Shown here piece after piece: positions 1 to 14,189 of a stretch of 64,000 bases of DNA. The notes below the pieces were generated by a model. The model did no database searches, had not been told where the DNA came from, and was given only the letters and a program-made list of their open reading frames with translations. Both the position numbers and the translations under genes were made by a program. The stretch is from Setophaga petechia. Lineage: Eukaryota > Chordata > Aves > Passeriformes > Parulidae. The number at the start of each line of letters is the position of its first letter. Position 1 is the first letter of the stretch. The stretch lies in the NCBI GenBank assembly GCA_024362935.1, contig JANCRA010000025.1, positions 10,318,936-10,382,935 on the forward strand, given 5' to 3'.

Positions 1-2462
1 ATATTTCGTTGAAAAACATGATTGCTTCAAATCTGGGCAACGTTTTATGGAGACTTCCGACTTCCTTAATTGGTAAATAATGCTACTTGTGCCTTGTTTA
101 TTGTTTATTGTTTAGTGCAAGAAATGGCAACAATGGTTTAAATGCTTGATCCAGAGGGAAGTGGGAAGTTTCCAGCCCCTCACCTCAGTCTGATGTCCCT
201 CTGTATTATGTTTTTTATCATGTTTTTTCCTCTGTACTGCCTACCATGGTGGCAGTGTTCTCACATTACAGGCTTTCCTGATGAATAGGTCAGGCAGGAG
301 TGCAGGAACCAGGAGCCAGTGGAAAGGATTTGGGATGGAATACCAGAGAACTGAGTCAGTCCATTCCTGCATCCCACTTCAAGTAAACCTCTTCTCTTGG
401 CTGCCTCTCAGCTTCTTCATATAAGCAAAATATGGATCACAGCCTTCTCTGCTCCTAGCCAGGTGCATGGAGCTGCAGGGATGAAAACTCTGTCTCCTGG
501 CCAGTGACCCATGACTGAGAACACTGCAGTGCTCCACATTGAGAAATTCACAGAAATTTGGGGGAAAGATGAAAGCAGAAGCAGGAGGTTCCCAGAAGTT
601 TGGACCCTGGTGGCAGGCAGCAGGATGGGAGAGGATGGGAGAGCAAGGGAAGGAAGGAGAATGGAGAGCACAGAGCAGAGGGGGAGTAGGACAAGCAGAA
701 GGCATGTCACATCCACAGAGACACTGAGGCTGTTCTTATGAGCAGGGGTTAAAGGGAGGAATTAGCTGGGAGCAAGAACAGAGGTCAGGAGAGGAGGGAA
801 GGAACGTTGGATGTTCACGCAGGAGCCAGTTTAGGACTGGTTTTGATTGTGAATTTTCTCATTCTTTATCCCATTTGGTTTTAAAAAAATCCTGTCCTCA
901 TTATTTCCCCAGGGAAAGCACTCAACAATACAGCAGCTGACTGAACATCTTTCCTGAGACTGAGACTAAACTTTCCTTTTGTGTATCCTCTGTCCCAGCC
1001 TTTGACTCCTCGCTGCTCGTGATGTGCCATGTGAGACACTCCCCCTCTGTCTTAATGCACTGAAATGCCAGCAGGCTGCTCCAGCCTCCCACTGCTCCCT
1101 TCTCCAGCCCCTTCTCTTCTAACAAAACGATGCTGATGTCATTTCTCATCCATCCCTTCTGCTCAGCCAGGCAGGGAACCCAGGGACAGCAGTGCAGGAA
1201 GCCTCACTGTGGTATTTCCAGCACACACCTGTGCTGATAAACTGATGGCACCACCCCTGCCATGGTGTTTTCTAACCTGAACAGCTGGCTGGATGCTCTT
1301 CCTTTTTTCCCTATTACAGGCAAAAATTGGCTTCTGTCTTTTACTACTAAGCATTAATACCAAGCCTGTAACCTAAAGACACACTGTGGGAGTGAAAAGG
1401 CAGCAGATGAAGGTGGTCTTGTGCTCAGAGTTTCTAACCTCCATCTACCTTGCACTGAGACAAAAATCTCCCCTCTAGCATTTTCTGGGGGTTAGTCTAG
1501 CAGTCATACTTCTGTGCCTGTTTTTAATCTTCCTTGACACTTCTGCAGCAATGCACATGCCCCAAAGACTTAACTTGTCCCAGCTGAGCTGTTTCAGAGC
1601 TCATAATGTGAAAACAGGAGAAAAAAACCTGCTGTCTCCTTTGACAGTGCAGGCTCTCTGCAGCCCCTTATGAAAGCACAAACAGCACAAAAAGATACCC
1701 AGCCAAGTGACTAACTGCTTCAGCTGGGGACTAGCCAGAACTGGGAGTAAACATTTGGGCTGGAGATTAGGAAATCTACACCATGAAGGATGTTACAGGC
1801 CATTGTCTGGGATTCTGCCCCTGGTGTTTAGGAGAGATGAGGTAAGTAACTGAAACGGGGAAACCAAAGCAAAAATAACGGTGTCCCAAGAAAGGTCCTA
1901 ATCTGATTAATGTTGTGTTTGGCTCCTGATCCCCTTCTTCTCTTTCAATGTGTCAGGTGATGGGTTAAGGGATGGGAACCTGATCCTGAGAGTTCCTTTT
2001 GGCAATCAGGGCGGGTGTTTTAGTGAGCGTGTTCTGGGAGGTGTAAGGATTTTTGCTTCCCTGAGAAGGAGCAGGAAGGGAGTAGAGGGAGAGCTTGTGC
2101 CTGGTCAGGCCTCACCAGACCCCTATCCTCCCTCTGCTCCTGCACACTCTGCCACCCTCAGAGGGGAGAGATAAAGAGAGCAGGGGGGAGACAGCTCATT
2201 TCCCAACACTTGTTTCATTCAAACAGCCTTATTTTTGGTACTGTTACACCAAAGCTGCAAACAGCTCAAGTGCTGGATGGTGCTAAAACTCTGTCCTGGG
2301 CATGTTCCCAGCTGGAGAGATATCCCAGGACTGCAGCCCACCAGGGAGACAGCGATGTCGGCAGTGCAGCACTGGAGCAGAGCTGTGCCTCACCCACCCA
2401 GCCTGGCCCAGACAGTGACCAGGGCCAGGGGCTCCAGGGGAAGGGAGAAAACACCCCCACAG
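1..2462. other. Non-coding, nothing recognised
   Basis: Moderately GC-balanced unique sequence. Frames up to about 110 codons show no domain or familiar protein. Confidence 0.6.
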
Positions 2463-3177
2463 CCCTATTTGCACAGCATCATGCAAGGAGGGAAGCCCTG
2501 CCCTGTCAGGCACTGTGCTGGGCATGATTTTTTGGGACCTCACTCTGGCCAGCGCAGCAGACGCACCCTGACCCCAGTCGGGAGCAAAATTGCTGGAAAA
2601 GGGTCAAAATTGAGCAAAGGTGTCCCAGTGACATTGGGAGTGCTTCCTAGTGGACATCTGAAGGATCTGGACAGGTTGTCCAGAGAAGCTGTGGCTGCCC
2701 CAACCCTGGAAGAGCCCAAGGCCAGGTTGAGGATAAGGCCTTGAGCAGCCTGGGATGCTGTGCCCTATTTGCACAGCATCATGCAAGGAGGGAAGCCCTG
2801 CCCTGTCAGAAACTGAAGGACATGAAGACAGCAGGCTTTTGGGGCCCCACTCTGGCCAGCGCAGCCACCGGTGCAGCTTGGTGGCCAAAAGCAGACCCAC
2901 CCTGACTCCAGGTGTGAGCAAAATTGCTGGAAAAGGGTCAAAATTGAGCAGAGGTGTCCCAGTGACATTGGGAGTGCTCCTAGTGGGAGCTCTGAAGATT
3001 CTGGACTGGTTGCCCAGAGAAGCTGTGGCTGCCCCAACCCTGGAAGTGTCCAAGCCCAGGTTAAGGATAAGGCCTTGAGCAACCCAGGATAGTGGGATGT
3101 GTCCCTGCACATCCAGTTGTGACTGGATGGTCTTCAAGGTCCCTTCCATCCCTTAACATTCTGATTCTGTGAGTCTG
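2463..3177 (+). mobile_element. CR1-derived block, tandemly duplicated
   Basis: Two copies of a composite segment lie head to tail, about 2463-2757 and 2763-3090. Each starts with GCCCTATTTGCACAGCATCA and ends in CR1 sequence resembling the ORF2 C-terminus (LDRLSREAVAAPTLEEPKAR in the first copy). Only the second copy continues into the CR1 3' tail, ending near 3177 (TTCTGATTCTGTGAG). The offset is exactly 300 bp at the left and about 335 bp at the right, because the second copy has roughly 35 extra bases near 2865-2905. No intact ORF remains. Confidence 0.75.
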
Positions 3178-4101
3178 TGGTCTCTGAGGACCAGGTTGTT
3201 CTCCAATAACCTGGCAGACTTGGGGCTGTTTCCATGGCAGGGATGCTACAGAAACTGGATTCTTCTGGATGGCCAAAAATGAGAACTGCAGGGGAGCTCC
3301 CTACCTTCCTATCAGCTCCAGGTGACCATGCCAGATCTCTTCTACCTGTCAGAGTTTGTAGCTTGTACAAGACAGCTCTTCACTGTGTGCTTCTCTCCCT
3401 TTATGCCCTTTTCTGCCCATCCTATCCACACTAGCTTCAAGGAATTCAGTTTCATTCCCAAGTCCCTCAAAGGCCTGACCATGGAGTGCAGTACAGGCTC
3501 CAAACAAGAGTGTCTCTTGGCTTAAGGCTGTCTGCTAGGTTTATATGGCACATTTCACTCCATCTCACTCAGAAAGCAGCTCTTTTAGCAGAAACTCAGT
3601 CAGTGAGAAATACCACATCCACTCTGCTAAAATATGGCCTCCTCTTAAGTGCAGACATAAAGACAAACAGAGCTACAAACACTGACCAAAAACTTTGAAC
3701 CCAGATCCCATCGGTTCTAAGAAATCATGCTTTTAATGTGTGTAATAAACACCAATCCTTTCCTTTGGGCACTGTGTTTAGCAAGTAGAAAAACATGTAA
3801 TTCCAGGACAACAACTACAATGGGACCATTTCTCAGAGTTTTGTGCTGTGTGCACACCAAGTATCCTTATCCCCTTATCACTTTAAACCTCATCAGAGTG
3901 TTATTGCTGGCCCAAGTTGCCCTATGCAGCATCTTAATTATAATTCAACTAGAAATCTATTTAGCTCCTGAGGTAGAAAATGTATTTAATGTGTTTTAGT
4001 TAGGCTCATATATGTGATTACAGGTAACTTTGGCCAAGCACAGTTTGTTCTTACAAATCCAGGGTCACAGCTGAACAGCTAGGGAAATTTATCCTCACCA
4101 A

Positions 4102-4159
4102 CCCCAAACATCCCCTCACAGCTTTGGCACCCCCAAACATCCCCTCACAGTTTTGGCAC
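4102..4159. repeat. Tandem duplication of 29 bp
   Basis: CCCCAAACATCCCCTCACAG plus nine bases, twice in tandem (4102-4130 and 4131-4159), differing by one base (GCTTTGG versus GTTTTGG). Confidence 0.9.
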
Positions 4160-4567
4160 ATTTGGTGTAAAGAAAATAAAATTTTTAAAAAATTATGTTT
4201 TTACAAGTTTTGTAAAAACTGGCAGCTGAATAAAGGAAATGCCCCCAAATGAAAGTGCCAGTGCAGAAGGCAAACAGAGCTCAGTCATGTACTGTAATCT
4301 AGTGGCATCCAGCTGCTCAGGCAAGGCATGCACAGTTTTAGCCTTGATTTTGTGTGTCACAGCTCTCTGGGCAAGAGGGTGGGCAAAGGGCTCAAATCCT
4401 TCAGAACCAGGCTCATCTCTTGTGACACTTGTGGAACATTTGTGGCACGGGTGTCCATCTGAGAGAAAATGGCTGAAATCCACATGCTTAAGGCAGAGTG
4501 GGTAAAAAAGGGCCAGAAATGCTGTCAGATTAGGAGAAAAGAATGGTTGGAGTCAGACTGAACCTTT

Positions 4568-4700
4568 GATAACAATCTAGACCAATCCCCCCTGCTACAG
4601 CCAGAGACATCTTCCATTAAACCAGGCTGATCCAAGCCCTGACCAGCCTGGCCTTGAACCCTTCCAAGAATGGGGCATCCTCAGCTTCTCTGGGAAAACA
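4568..4700 (-). mobile_element. CR1 LINE fragment
   Basis: The + strand reads as the reverse of a CR1 3' region: CCAGCCTGGCCTTGAACCCT, then GGGGCATCCTCAGCTTCTCT, in the usual order. It is about 130 bp, lacks the terminal octamer repeats and has no ORF. Confidence 0.7.
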
Positions 4701-7700
4701 TGAATGTTGTTTTAGAAACAAACAGAAGCTGTGGACTTCCTCTCACTGCAGGACAAGCATGGGACAGAGCCTGCCTGGAAAAGTTTCCCTTCTACCACTT
4801 GAAGATTTTTTCCAGCTGTCCATCTTTGGATCTCCACAATGTTTAAACTTGCAGATACTCCAAAAGCTTTCTTTACAAAACCAATTTATATAAATTTGGT
4901 ATTGCTGTATCAGCAGAGCTCACTATGAACATCACTCAGTAGTTTCCACCATAGCAGAATGAGTTAAATTTTAGATTACAATATTGAAAGTGAAGATAAA
5001 AGTAAGAGTATTTTTAATAAAGAAACAAAAATACAAGCTACAGCTGATTTCAACTGTCAGTTGACCCCTAATCACTTTTAAGCTCATGTCTCAGAATGCC
5101 CCAGCTTTGAGGAGCAATGGGTCATGCCAGTGCTCCTTGGGTACTGCATCTATTCCTGATGCTCATGCTTTGCCATCTGGCACTGGCTGGGAGGTTGCAC
5201 AGCCCTTTCCATGGTGTTCAGGAAAAAAACCTACCATCATCCTGAATGGCCCAGCAGAAAACACCTGGACATATAGAGCAGCTAGAGCTCCTGCTGTCCA
5301 AAAAAGAGAAGAAGAAAAACAAAAGCTCAGCAGCACTGTGCTTCCATCTCCTGTTCACACCTTTGGCATCTCTGCACAGGAGTGAGTGAAGGCAGGTGGA
5401 ATTACAATAAATAGCTCGAGAACTCCTCTCCAGAAGGACACTATCAGTTTACACAGTTTTGTTGTGTAGTCTTGCTGAATGTCACTTCAGAAAAAGCTGA
5501 CAGAAGGCAGGAGTGACTGAATTTTGCTGCTCAAGGACTGAGGGCCAAAGTTTGTTTCAGAGGTGGCACTGAGCAGCTCCAGGCATCCCCTTCAAACACT
5601 CACAGTCCCAGGGAAGCCCTGTGTCCATGGGCAGAAGAGAACTTTGCCTGTTTTCCTGGATCTCAGCTGTCCTGCTGGGGTGTGCAGGGAGGTTCAATGA
5701 GGGCTTTTTCCACCTCCCTCCCAAAACAGAGGCTGAGCTTTTACATTTACCACCCCTCCCCATGAGCATGCAATTTTCCTCTACTCCATACAGTGCAAGC
5801 TTTCCCTGCATTAGCATTTCTATTACATCTACAGAAATATTTTTGATATTTACAGCTACAACCTTCCTCTTTGTTTCATACCTATGCTTTCTTTTTCAGT
5901 ATTTGTTCAGGGATATGTCAACAGGCAAAAGGCCAACTGTACCATCCCCAAAATGGGGTTTACTTGCTCAGAAATATACTTAGCTATATTTTCTAAAGGC
6001 TAACTAAATCACACACTCTTCAGAAGGCAAAAGTAGTTTTGTTTCAACAGGTGAAGGACATTGCAGATATGAAAACTAATGGGGAATCTGTTTCTGGAGT
6101 GGGTGGGGGGAGGAGAAATGTCTATTTCCTCCAAATCTTAGAGGTTTTAAAGTGAGTTTTAAATGCAGGAGGATAAATGGAGTGTGAAAGATTGCCTAGC
6201 CCCTAATTTTTCCTGTGTTTACATCTGGGTTTTATGTTATAGTCAATACTCTTAAGCCTATTTGAAAATTAATCTCCAGTTAACAGGTGAGTAGATAATG
6301 GAGTGGTGATTCCTCTGTCTCCATTTATCTTTTCACTTATAGAGTTAATTGAAAATAGGAACTCACTCAGTACCATTTTTCAAGGCACACACTATTAGAA
6401 AGCACTGATGTCATGCAGCAATTTGTCTTTGGGTTCACTGGCACTCCATAAAGGCTACAAGTTACAGAATATACAAGCCCTTAGCTTTGCTCAGAGACCA
6501 GAACTGATAGAATAACCTGGCTGTCTCTCTTCACATTTATCACACTTGCCTTAAGTTAACAAAGCTGCCACCATCCTTCATTTTTGGGTTTTGGTCCGAG
6601 TTGCCACACAATATCCAGGAATAAAAACACTGTACTTTTTAATTATCATTTAAATCTTATTCGTGTAAGAAATAGGAAGCTGCAAAACTCTACCCAGACA
6701 AAACTGAGGAGAAAAAAGGATGTTTATAAAGACCTACTGTGTTGGTGCCTCTGCCTTTCTTAGCCTACTTTTCCCATCTAGAACTATACAGGCAGCATCA
6801 CATCTTAAAGTGACAATCCCAATGGATCAAAGCAGCTGGTGGGACTGGAAGAGAGACACATCCATACAGCCTTCTTTCTGCTGCAAGCCCTTGCCCTAGC
6901 TGTGCATCAAATGAAAAGCAGGAGATATCAAAGCATGAGTGATTCCAGCCATTCAGAATGGGTGGCAATCCTGGCTCAGGGAATAGTCCTGCAGGGAGTG
7001 ACACAATGTAAAAAGCACATTGCAAACCAAGAGCAGAACCTTGAGGATGAGGTGGTGCCTGAACATGGATTGCCTTTATAAATCTTGTGAAACCTCAGAT
7101 GATGATTGAAAATGGCTAAGAAGATGATTTATAGCATTTGGCACAAATACCTCCAATGTGCCTAAGATAAGGCACGTGATTACACACAGCTATGCCAGAA
7201 ATTATTATCAATTTTAGCTTCCTAAAAGAAAAAAATCAGTAAGAAAACACAGAATTGTGTTTGCAAAGAGTTCCATTTTCTGTGAAACAAACTTGAGCCC
7301 TAACATTGCTACTCCCATAGGAAATTACTTTGACTACAAGAAAAACAATTGTTGCCAGCAAAACACATGGTTTCACAGTTTGTCCTTTGACAAAGGAACA
7401 GCCTCAAAGCACTTTGCAAGATGTAACAATGAAGATAGAGACAGGTTTTCTTAACACCTGAAATTGCCATTAGGCCTTAAAAAAGAAGGCTCCCCCTCTG
7501 CAGCCCCCACTGAAATGCTGGATTTGCACAGGAGCACCAGTAGAGCAAAAAGGGTCTCCCCATTCCATGTCCAGTTTTCCCCATGAGAATTTAAAGATGG
7601 TTTGGAAGGGGGAGATGTAAAGCAAAGTTTTGGCCTCTGCCTTTGCAGGGGTGATAGCAAGGGATGGAATATGAAAGGATGATGTAAATCTTATCATTGG

Positions 7701-8204
7701 TGGTGGAGGAAGATGGAGAGAAGAGCTCTGCTGCCTGAGTTTAGCAACAGTCATGTCTTGTGGAATTAATATTTTTATCCCTTTCTCAGTTGAAATCTTC
7801 TCCTTTATGATCATTAATGATAGTTTTTTTCCTGCTTTGTAAACTGGGGAGCACCATTGCCTTTTTCCACCTCTTCCCTCTTTTTTTGCTCTTGGACAGT
7901 ACTGGAACAGAAAATAATAAAATCAAGCAGCCCTTTCAAATTCAGAAATGAAAACTCCAAAGGCAGAGGCCCCCACCAATGCTAACAGAACCCCTGCCCA
8001 AGCCTACCTGTGTATCATCACCTGAAAAACTGAGTAAATGATACAGCCCTACCTTCTCACAAAGGCATTATTCAGCCTGCCTCACAGGTCTGCTGAGAGC
8101 AACACAGGCATTAAAACATGAAAACACTCCACTTCTGAAGAAATGTTTAAGATTACTAAAACTCAGGGCAAGATATAATGTTGATTGGGATGACATAAAA
8201 ATGT

Positions 8205-8290
8205 CTGTGTGCTCTAGGATGACCCTGCCTGAGCAGGGATGTTGGCCTAGATGACCCACTGTGGTCCCTTCCAACCTGACCCATCCTGGG
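8205..8290 (+). mobile_element. CR1 LINE 3' tail
   Basis: The sequence GGCCTAGATGACCCACTGTG followed by GTCCCTTCCAACCTGACCCA is the typical sense-strand end of CR1. It is under 100 bp and carries no coding sequence. Confidence 0.75.
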
Positions 8291-8738
8291 GCTCTGTTTG
8301 TGACCAAATCTGGCCATGGCTGTCCATGATGAGTCCATCACAGCAACACCTTCCCCATTCCTCCTCTGGTGCAGAATGTGACCTCCCCCCATGCACACAC
8401 CCCAAGGGTCAGCACCAGCATCTCCAGGCACTCAAGCCTGGCTCAGACACTCACACCAGAGGAGCTGGTGCCACTGGAGCACTTCAGTTTGTCCAGACCC
8501 TCCATAATCTCAGCCAAGGTGCCACTAAAATCCACAAAAACACTCTCAGCACCTTTCTTTCCATCTGCAGCAGAGGGAATGCTGTTAAGCTACTCAGCAC
8601 CATCTTCCTGTCCTGAAAGACTATTACAACAGAGAGAACCCCAAGGTATGAACTAAGGATTAAATTAACTTAATGGACTGTTATAGGTAAGGTGCATGAC
8701 TGAGGGAATGTGAGAGTGTTACCACATTCTGTGTGGGT

Positions 8739-8787
8739 TTATATATATATATATAAATATATATATACACACACACACACACACACC
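8739..8787. repeat. (TA)n-(CA)n compound microsatellite
   Basis: A TA run with one interruption (about 8739-8767) passes straight into an AC run ending at 8787. Confidence 0.95.
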
Positions 8788-8850
8788 AAAAATGATCAGG
8801 TCTTGGGAAGTGTGGGAGCTGGCACGACTTAAATGCCATGGAATGAGGGG

Positions 8851-9330
8851 TAGATATTGCCCTGGTTGTGGCTGGGATGGAGTTAATTTTCTCCCTAGTA
8901 GCTGGCACAGTGGTGTGGTTTGGATTCAGGGTGAGAAGAATGTTGATAACACAAGGATGTTTGAGCTGGTGCTGAGCAGTGCTCACTGCAATCAGGAACT
9001 TCTCAGTGTCTCATGCTCTGCCAGCAAGCAGGACACAGGGAGCTGGGCTGGAGCATGGCCAGGACAGTGACCTGAGCTGGCCAAAGGGATGTGCCACACC
9101 ACAGAACCTCATGGTCAGTGCAGAAACTGGTGGGAGCTGGCCAGGAGCCACCCCTGCTCAGGGCTGGGCATCAATCAGCGGGTAGGGAACTGTTCTGGGA
9201 ATTATTGTTTCCTTTGGGTTTTATTTATCTCTCACTTGCATTTTCATTACAATTAGTAATAGTAGTAGATATGACCCTGTTTTCATTGTTAACCTGTTCA
9301 TATCTCAACCCACAAAGTTCACCTGACAGC
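8851..9330 (+). mobile_element. Solo LTR remnant of an endogenous retrovirus
   Basis: Several blocks occur in the order of an abundant songbird LTR family: GGAGTTAATTTTCTCCCTAG, GAGAAGAATGTTGATAACAC, TCATGCTCTGCCAGCAAGCA, CTGGCCAAAGGGATGTGCCA and, near the end, CATATCTCAACCCACAAAGT. The right-hand part is AT-rich with TAGTAATAGTAGTAG. No gag, pol or env sequence flanks it, so it is most likely a solo LTR. The exact ends and family name need a repeat library. Confidence 0.75.
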
Positions 9331-12300
9331 ATACTCTTAGGTGGCACAGAAATCATGGGCTGAGAAAGAAAGGACCCCACCAGTAAAGCCTTTGCATTTC
9401 AGAAACACTTTGGTCTGGTTTTACAGATGTTTTAATACACCCACACAACCCAGACAAAGCTGTGGGAATAGTGATGGTGCAGACATGGAAAGAGTCTTGA
9501 AAAAAGTGAGGAGCCACATTCTGGTTCTGCTGCAGTGAACTCCCAGTGACTCTGTAGGGCCACAGTTTCACCCTGGATGCCACCTCAAATAATGGCAATG
9601 ACAGCAGGCACTATATGCACATGATGTAAGCTTAGAGGAGTTAGAACCTTTGTGACTGATGACATAACTAAGCACATGAGGAGGAAACTTTCCATAGGGA
9701 AAGGTTATTCTGTAATTATCCTCTCTGCAGGCATTTCATCTTCTTTTGAAACACCTGGAATTAGACAGTGTTAAATACAAGGCAAGCTGTGCTGGAATAG
9801 ACACAATCATTAACAGAGCAAAACAAGCTCTTTTCTACTTCATTCTTGTGTGTTATTAAAGTGTGCTAATAGGAAAGGCCGTAAGTGTTTGACAAACACC
9901 TCCTTTCTTCCCAACCTTGACTCACAGCTTTCAACCAGCTCCTCCTACGAAGGAGGGAAATTTCTAACAGGGAGATTCCTGCAAAGCACCCTTCCTTCGA
10001 CCTCTTGCCATTTCCTAAGAGCTGATTGCCTCAGAATTAAGCTCAGGTTAAGCTGCCGAGGGCTTGGAGAAGAAGCATCCCAGGTGTGCCGAGGATCCGA
10101 TGGTGAAGGGCAAGGCTGGGCCCAGCCCCAGCGAGAGCTCCGTGTGACGTTTGGAGTCTCTGGATGCCACCTAGAGGATTATCCTCGTCCTTGTGCTCTC
10201 TGCGTTTTTTTCCTTAGGAAAAGTGCTTTTCCACCTTCCCTAGGCCCTGCAGGGTGTGAGGAACGTCCTGTGGGCTCCTGCCAGCTTTGCTCCCATGGGC
10301 AGGAGCATCCACATGCTGCATAAGCAGGTGGAACCATGCAGAAGGATGCAGAATCACCAGTGGGACCTGGCTGGGGCCCCATCACACCTCATGGTCAGCC
10401 CCAGATGGTGTCTCACACTCCCTTTTCCCTCCTGGAGCTCCAGCCACCTCCAGAGAACCACAAGTAATATTTGGAAGTCACCCCATGTACCAGAAGGGTG
10501 ACCCAGACCTGCCCCTCTCTGAATTTCCTGTGTGCCATGTGTTTGCAGGATGCTGGTTCAGAGCCACTGAGAGCAGGGAATAAGATTTATAAATGATGCA
10601 GGAGCCAGTCCACCACTTTGGACCTCCTGCTTAGGTGTGCAATCAGTGTCATCAGCTGCAGAACTGATCCACCTAAGAGGAGGAGCTCCATCTCTCAGCA
10701 TCTGAGTTTTCTGTGGCAGTTTTCTGTGCAGAACCACCAAAGTGCCAGCACTGGCCTGTCCCTGACAAGCTCTAGGTACCAAAACCACCCAGAGACATTC
10801 TCAGAGGCACTTGGGGTGTGATTGTGAGGGGATGCCCAGAGCTCAGGAGGATGAGATACAGCCCTGCAAAAATAACATGAGGTGGTGATGTTTATTCCAG
10901 CCACAGCTGGATTTGTGTTTGCTGTGGCTGGAGAGCCCTTTGAGGTCTTGAGGACCAAAGCTGAAGCTTCAGGTTCTGCAGGAACTCTGCCTGACTGCAT
11001 GGTCTGGAAACAAATCTCCAGTTAGTAGCTCTCAGCTCTGTTCCCAGACTCTTTATGCCCTTTAGAATTCAGTAGCACAACAAATCTGGAATTTTGCTGT
11101 TTGCTAATATTTCTCTGAGATTTCTTTTTTTTTAGGCTATCCACTTCTTGTGAGCAGGGGCTGAATTTTGTTGATCCAAAGAGCAAGAAAGAATTTAATG
11201 ACCTTTAAGATATATTTTTAAGCTCCTCTAGAAATTGAAGACCTGGTGCAGGAATTAGTACTGGTGTATTTATGCCCTTCTGGTCTATGAAACCTGCAAA
11301 ATTTCTCTGTCTTGCCATGTCCCCACTTTACGTGCAAGAGGAGGTAAAATCCTCATCACTTCTGTCCTCATGGCACCCTCTGGGAAATAGGAAATCCACC
11401 TACTGGTTGCTTGCATGGGATTTGCCATTGTAGGAAAGGCAGTGTTTTTGTTGACTGTGACCGTTTCTCAGGCAAGAATTGCTCAAATGAAAAGGGAATG
11501 AAAATACCAGGCAAGAATCAGAAGACTGCCCAGATCATCTTCAACTTCCATCTGGGCTGACACAACAAAATAAATTGTGGTAAAAGCAGTCAAAACAGAG
11601 ATACCACCTCAGCTGTAAATTAAACCTTTTTCCTGTCGTTTACTGGTGGCCATGAGACTTTGTTGTCATGGAAATCTTTATTTTTTTCAAGCCCTTTCCC
11701 TTGTTTAAGGTGATAATCATGGTTGTTTTCTCCAGGTACAACTTCTGTGCTGTCTGTCTTTTGCTGCTCTGCCTTAAAGGACATTTTTTCACTTCCTTTT
11801 TGGTTTTTTTGCTTGCCTGTAGGTTTGGCTGTGGGCATCTTTTCCCAAGTCCAGCAAGGAGCACAGCTCAGCCATCTAAAGCAGAAACCAGAGAGAGCAG
11901 CCAGGTCTCCTGCTAACTTCAGCTTGGATATTGTACTCAGTGAAGGCATCCAGGAATTTTAAGGGCAAATCGATCTTAAATCTGGCTGGGTGGCAGAAGG
12001 GGCTAAGTTTTCAAATGCCTCTCACCAGGGTGTGCTGCCAGGAGTGGGTTTCAGCACTGTGAAAAAAGGTTGAGTTCCCAGTATTCTGCATGCTGAGCTC
12101 TTCTGAGCATCTGAGCCCTTGTTTGCTCTTCTCAGTGGGGTTTGAACTTCTCTGAAAAATCTCATCCCATATATTAGATTTCCCTTGTCTATAGGAAAGG
12201 ACAAGGAAAGGAAACCAAAGTTTGGTTTATCCAAAGGGAGGTTTTCAAGACATACATCAAGGATTTTCATTTGGGAATTTCACGTAAGACAGCAGCTTGA

Positions 12301-14189
12301 AATTTTCTAGAATACAATTGGAACTAAAGTTTCAGGAAACACATTCTGAACAGTGATGGTGATCTCAGACTAATTTGCTACTTGAGATTATGAAACTTAA
12401 TTGCCAGCAAGAGGTTGGGGAAGAGGTTGGAGATTAATGAAGAGTGGAACATTGCACACTGGAGAGCAGAACAATGGTATTTAATGAGTGCTCTTTTCTT
12501 CTCCAAAGCACTTTACAACCATTAACTAATTAACAGTATAATTTTCAGGTAGGAGTACAAAAGTGTAATTCAGAGCACAATGTGGTGATGGTTTCAGGGG
12601 AACTGCTGTTCAATTGTAAATCTCTCACTAGGTGTGTGGGAGTAAATTATGCAGATATTTCCAGGGGATATTTTTCTTCCGCTCCCGTTTTCCCCAGGCA
12701 AGAAACATTTCATCAGGGGATGTGGAAACGAAAATACCACGCTGCAGTTTAACACTTTCTCACATGTGTTTTCATAAGAGAAAGCACTTTAGTCTTGCAA
12801 CCAGTCCTCTTGTCCCCAAGGACTGTAGGTGAGCAAGATGGGCCAGGAAAATCATCTGCAGCCTTCTCTTTGGTGGTGCCTGGAGATGAGGCCTCTTAAT
12901 CCTTCTCTCACATGCACAGATCCTCCTCACTGCCAGCTAAAGGGGGGCATCAGATGTGTCCCTCTGGTGTCACCCTGTCCCTCTGGGCACAACTGAAGTA
13001 ATTCAGGCAAAACTGAGGCAGGGAAAGTCACACCTACAGACAGGGTCTGACCCCTCCCTCCATCCCTCTGCTCACCTTCTGCCATCCCATAAGGGAAGGT
13101 TGCTTTGGGATTAGGATCTGAGGCTGGGTTTGATCCTGGTTATCTGTGCTCTCCTCTGGTCAGCTAGAACACTCTAATGCATTACATTGAGATCCAACAA
13201 TGTGCTTTTCATTTAGGCCACCAAAGGCAGCAAGAAATAAATATCAATGTATTAGAACCCAGCTGTGGGGTTTTGTGGACATTGGAGCCTCCAGAATGGA
13301 AGAAGCAGAGTTTTTACTGCTGCTTTTGACTCCTCAGTCATGCAGAGAGACAACCAGCACAAAAGTAGGATTTTCCTTCCTTCAGTTTCTTCCCAACTCT
13401 TTTATATAGATATATTCCATTTCCATTTACCCTTTTTGATGTGGACCCAGAATGGCTCTGCTAGGTTTTCTGGGAGAGTCTCAAATTCAAAACTCAGGTC
13501 CAATGCAGCTATTTTTCCTTTTTTCCTTTTTTTTTCCCTGCCACTGGCAAGGTTGGTGCTCCATGCCAGGTCTTCTCTTCCAAAGTTTGTGGTTTGCCTC
13601 TGGCTGTTACATTTAGACCTTGGCTCTCCTGGGAGACATTCATAAATCCTTGCCTCCTCTGCTAAGAGTCAAAGAGAAAATTGGTAAAAATCCTGTGTTT
13701 TCATTAGGCTGTCCTACTTGTGAAGCAGAGAGTCCATGCAAGATGGCTGGGGAGAAAGGAAAGCAGCTATTGGGGCAGGTTTATTTGAACAACAGAAAAC
13801 TTTCCCTCCTGGGTCTCTCTAGACAGGTTTTTTTCTGACAAGCTCCAGCCCTTTCACTTATTTGTGCCAGTTCAAGTACTCCTTGGGGCTCCTTGGGCAA
13901 AATCAGCCAATTCCCATGGACTCTGTGTGGCATTTTGGATGGAGGCTACACCATCCAAACATGGCTCTGGGGAACCTGCATCCTCCTGGCTGCTCAGGCG
14001 GGAAATCAGCCTTCATTCTGTGGGCACCTGAGCTGCTGGGCTCTTGCTAAGAACCTTCACTGGCAGAAATGGGAATACCAAGAGTCAGGAGCCAGGACAC
14101 CCCTCTGGCTGTCCTGAGCAGCCCAGACCCCTGCCAGGGGTCTCAGAGCCCCTGGCACAGAGCCCAGGATGCCCCTGTGGTTTTGATCA
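9331..14189. other. Non-coding, nothing recognised
   Basis: Includes a 157-codon + strand frame at 9850-10323 with no recognisable similarity and moderate CpG content near 10.0-10.15 kb. Otherwise unique sequence. Confidence 0.55.

Larger units (their letters stand above)
3178..8204. other. Non-coding, mostly unique
   Basis: Apart from the 29-bp duplication at 4102 and a CR1 fragment at 4568, I see only AT-rich unique sequence. No splice-bounded coding exon was recognised. Confidence 0.55.
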
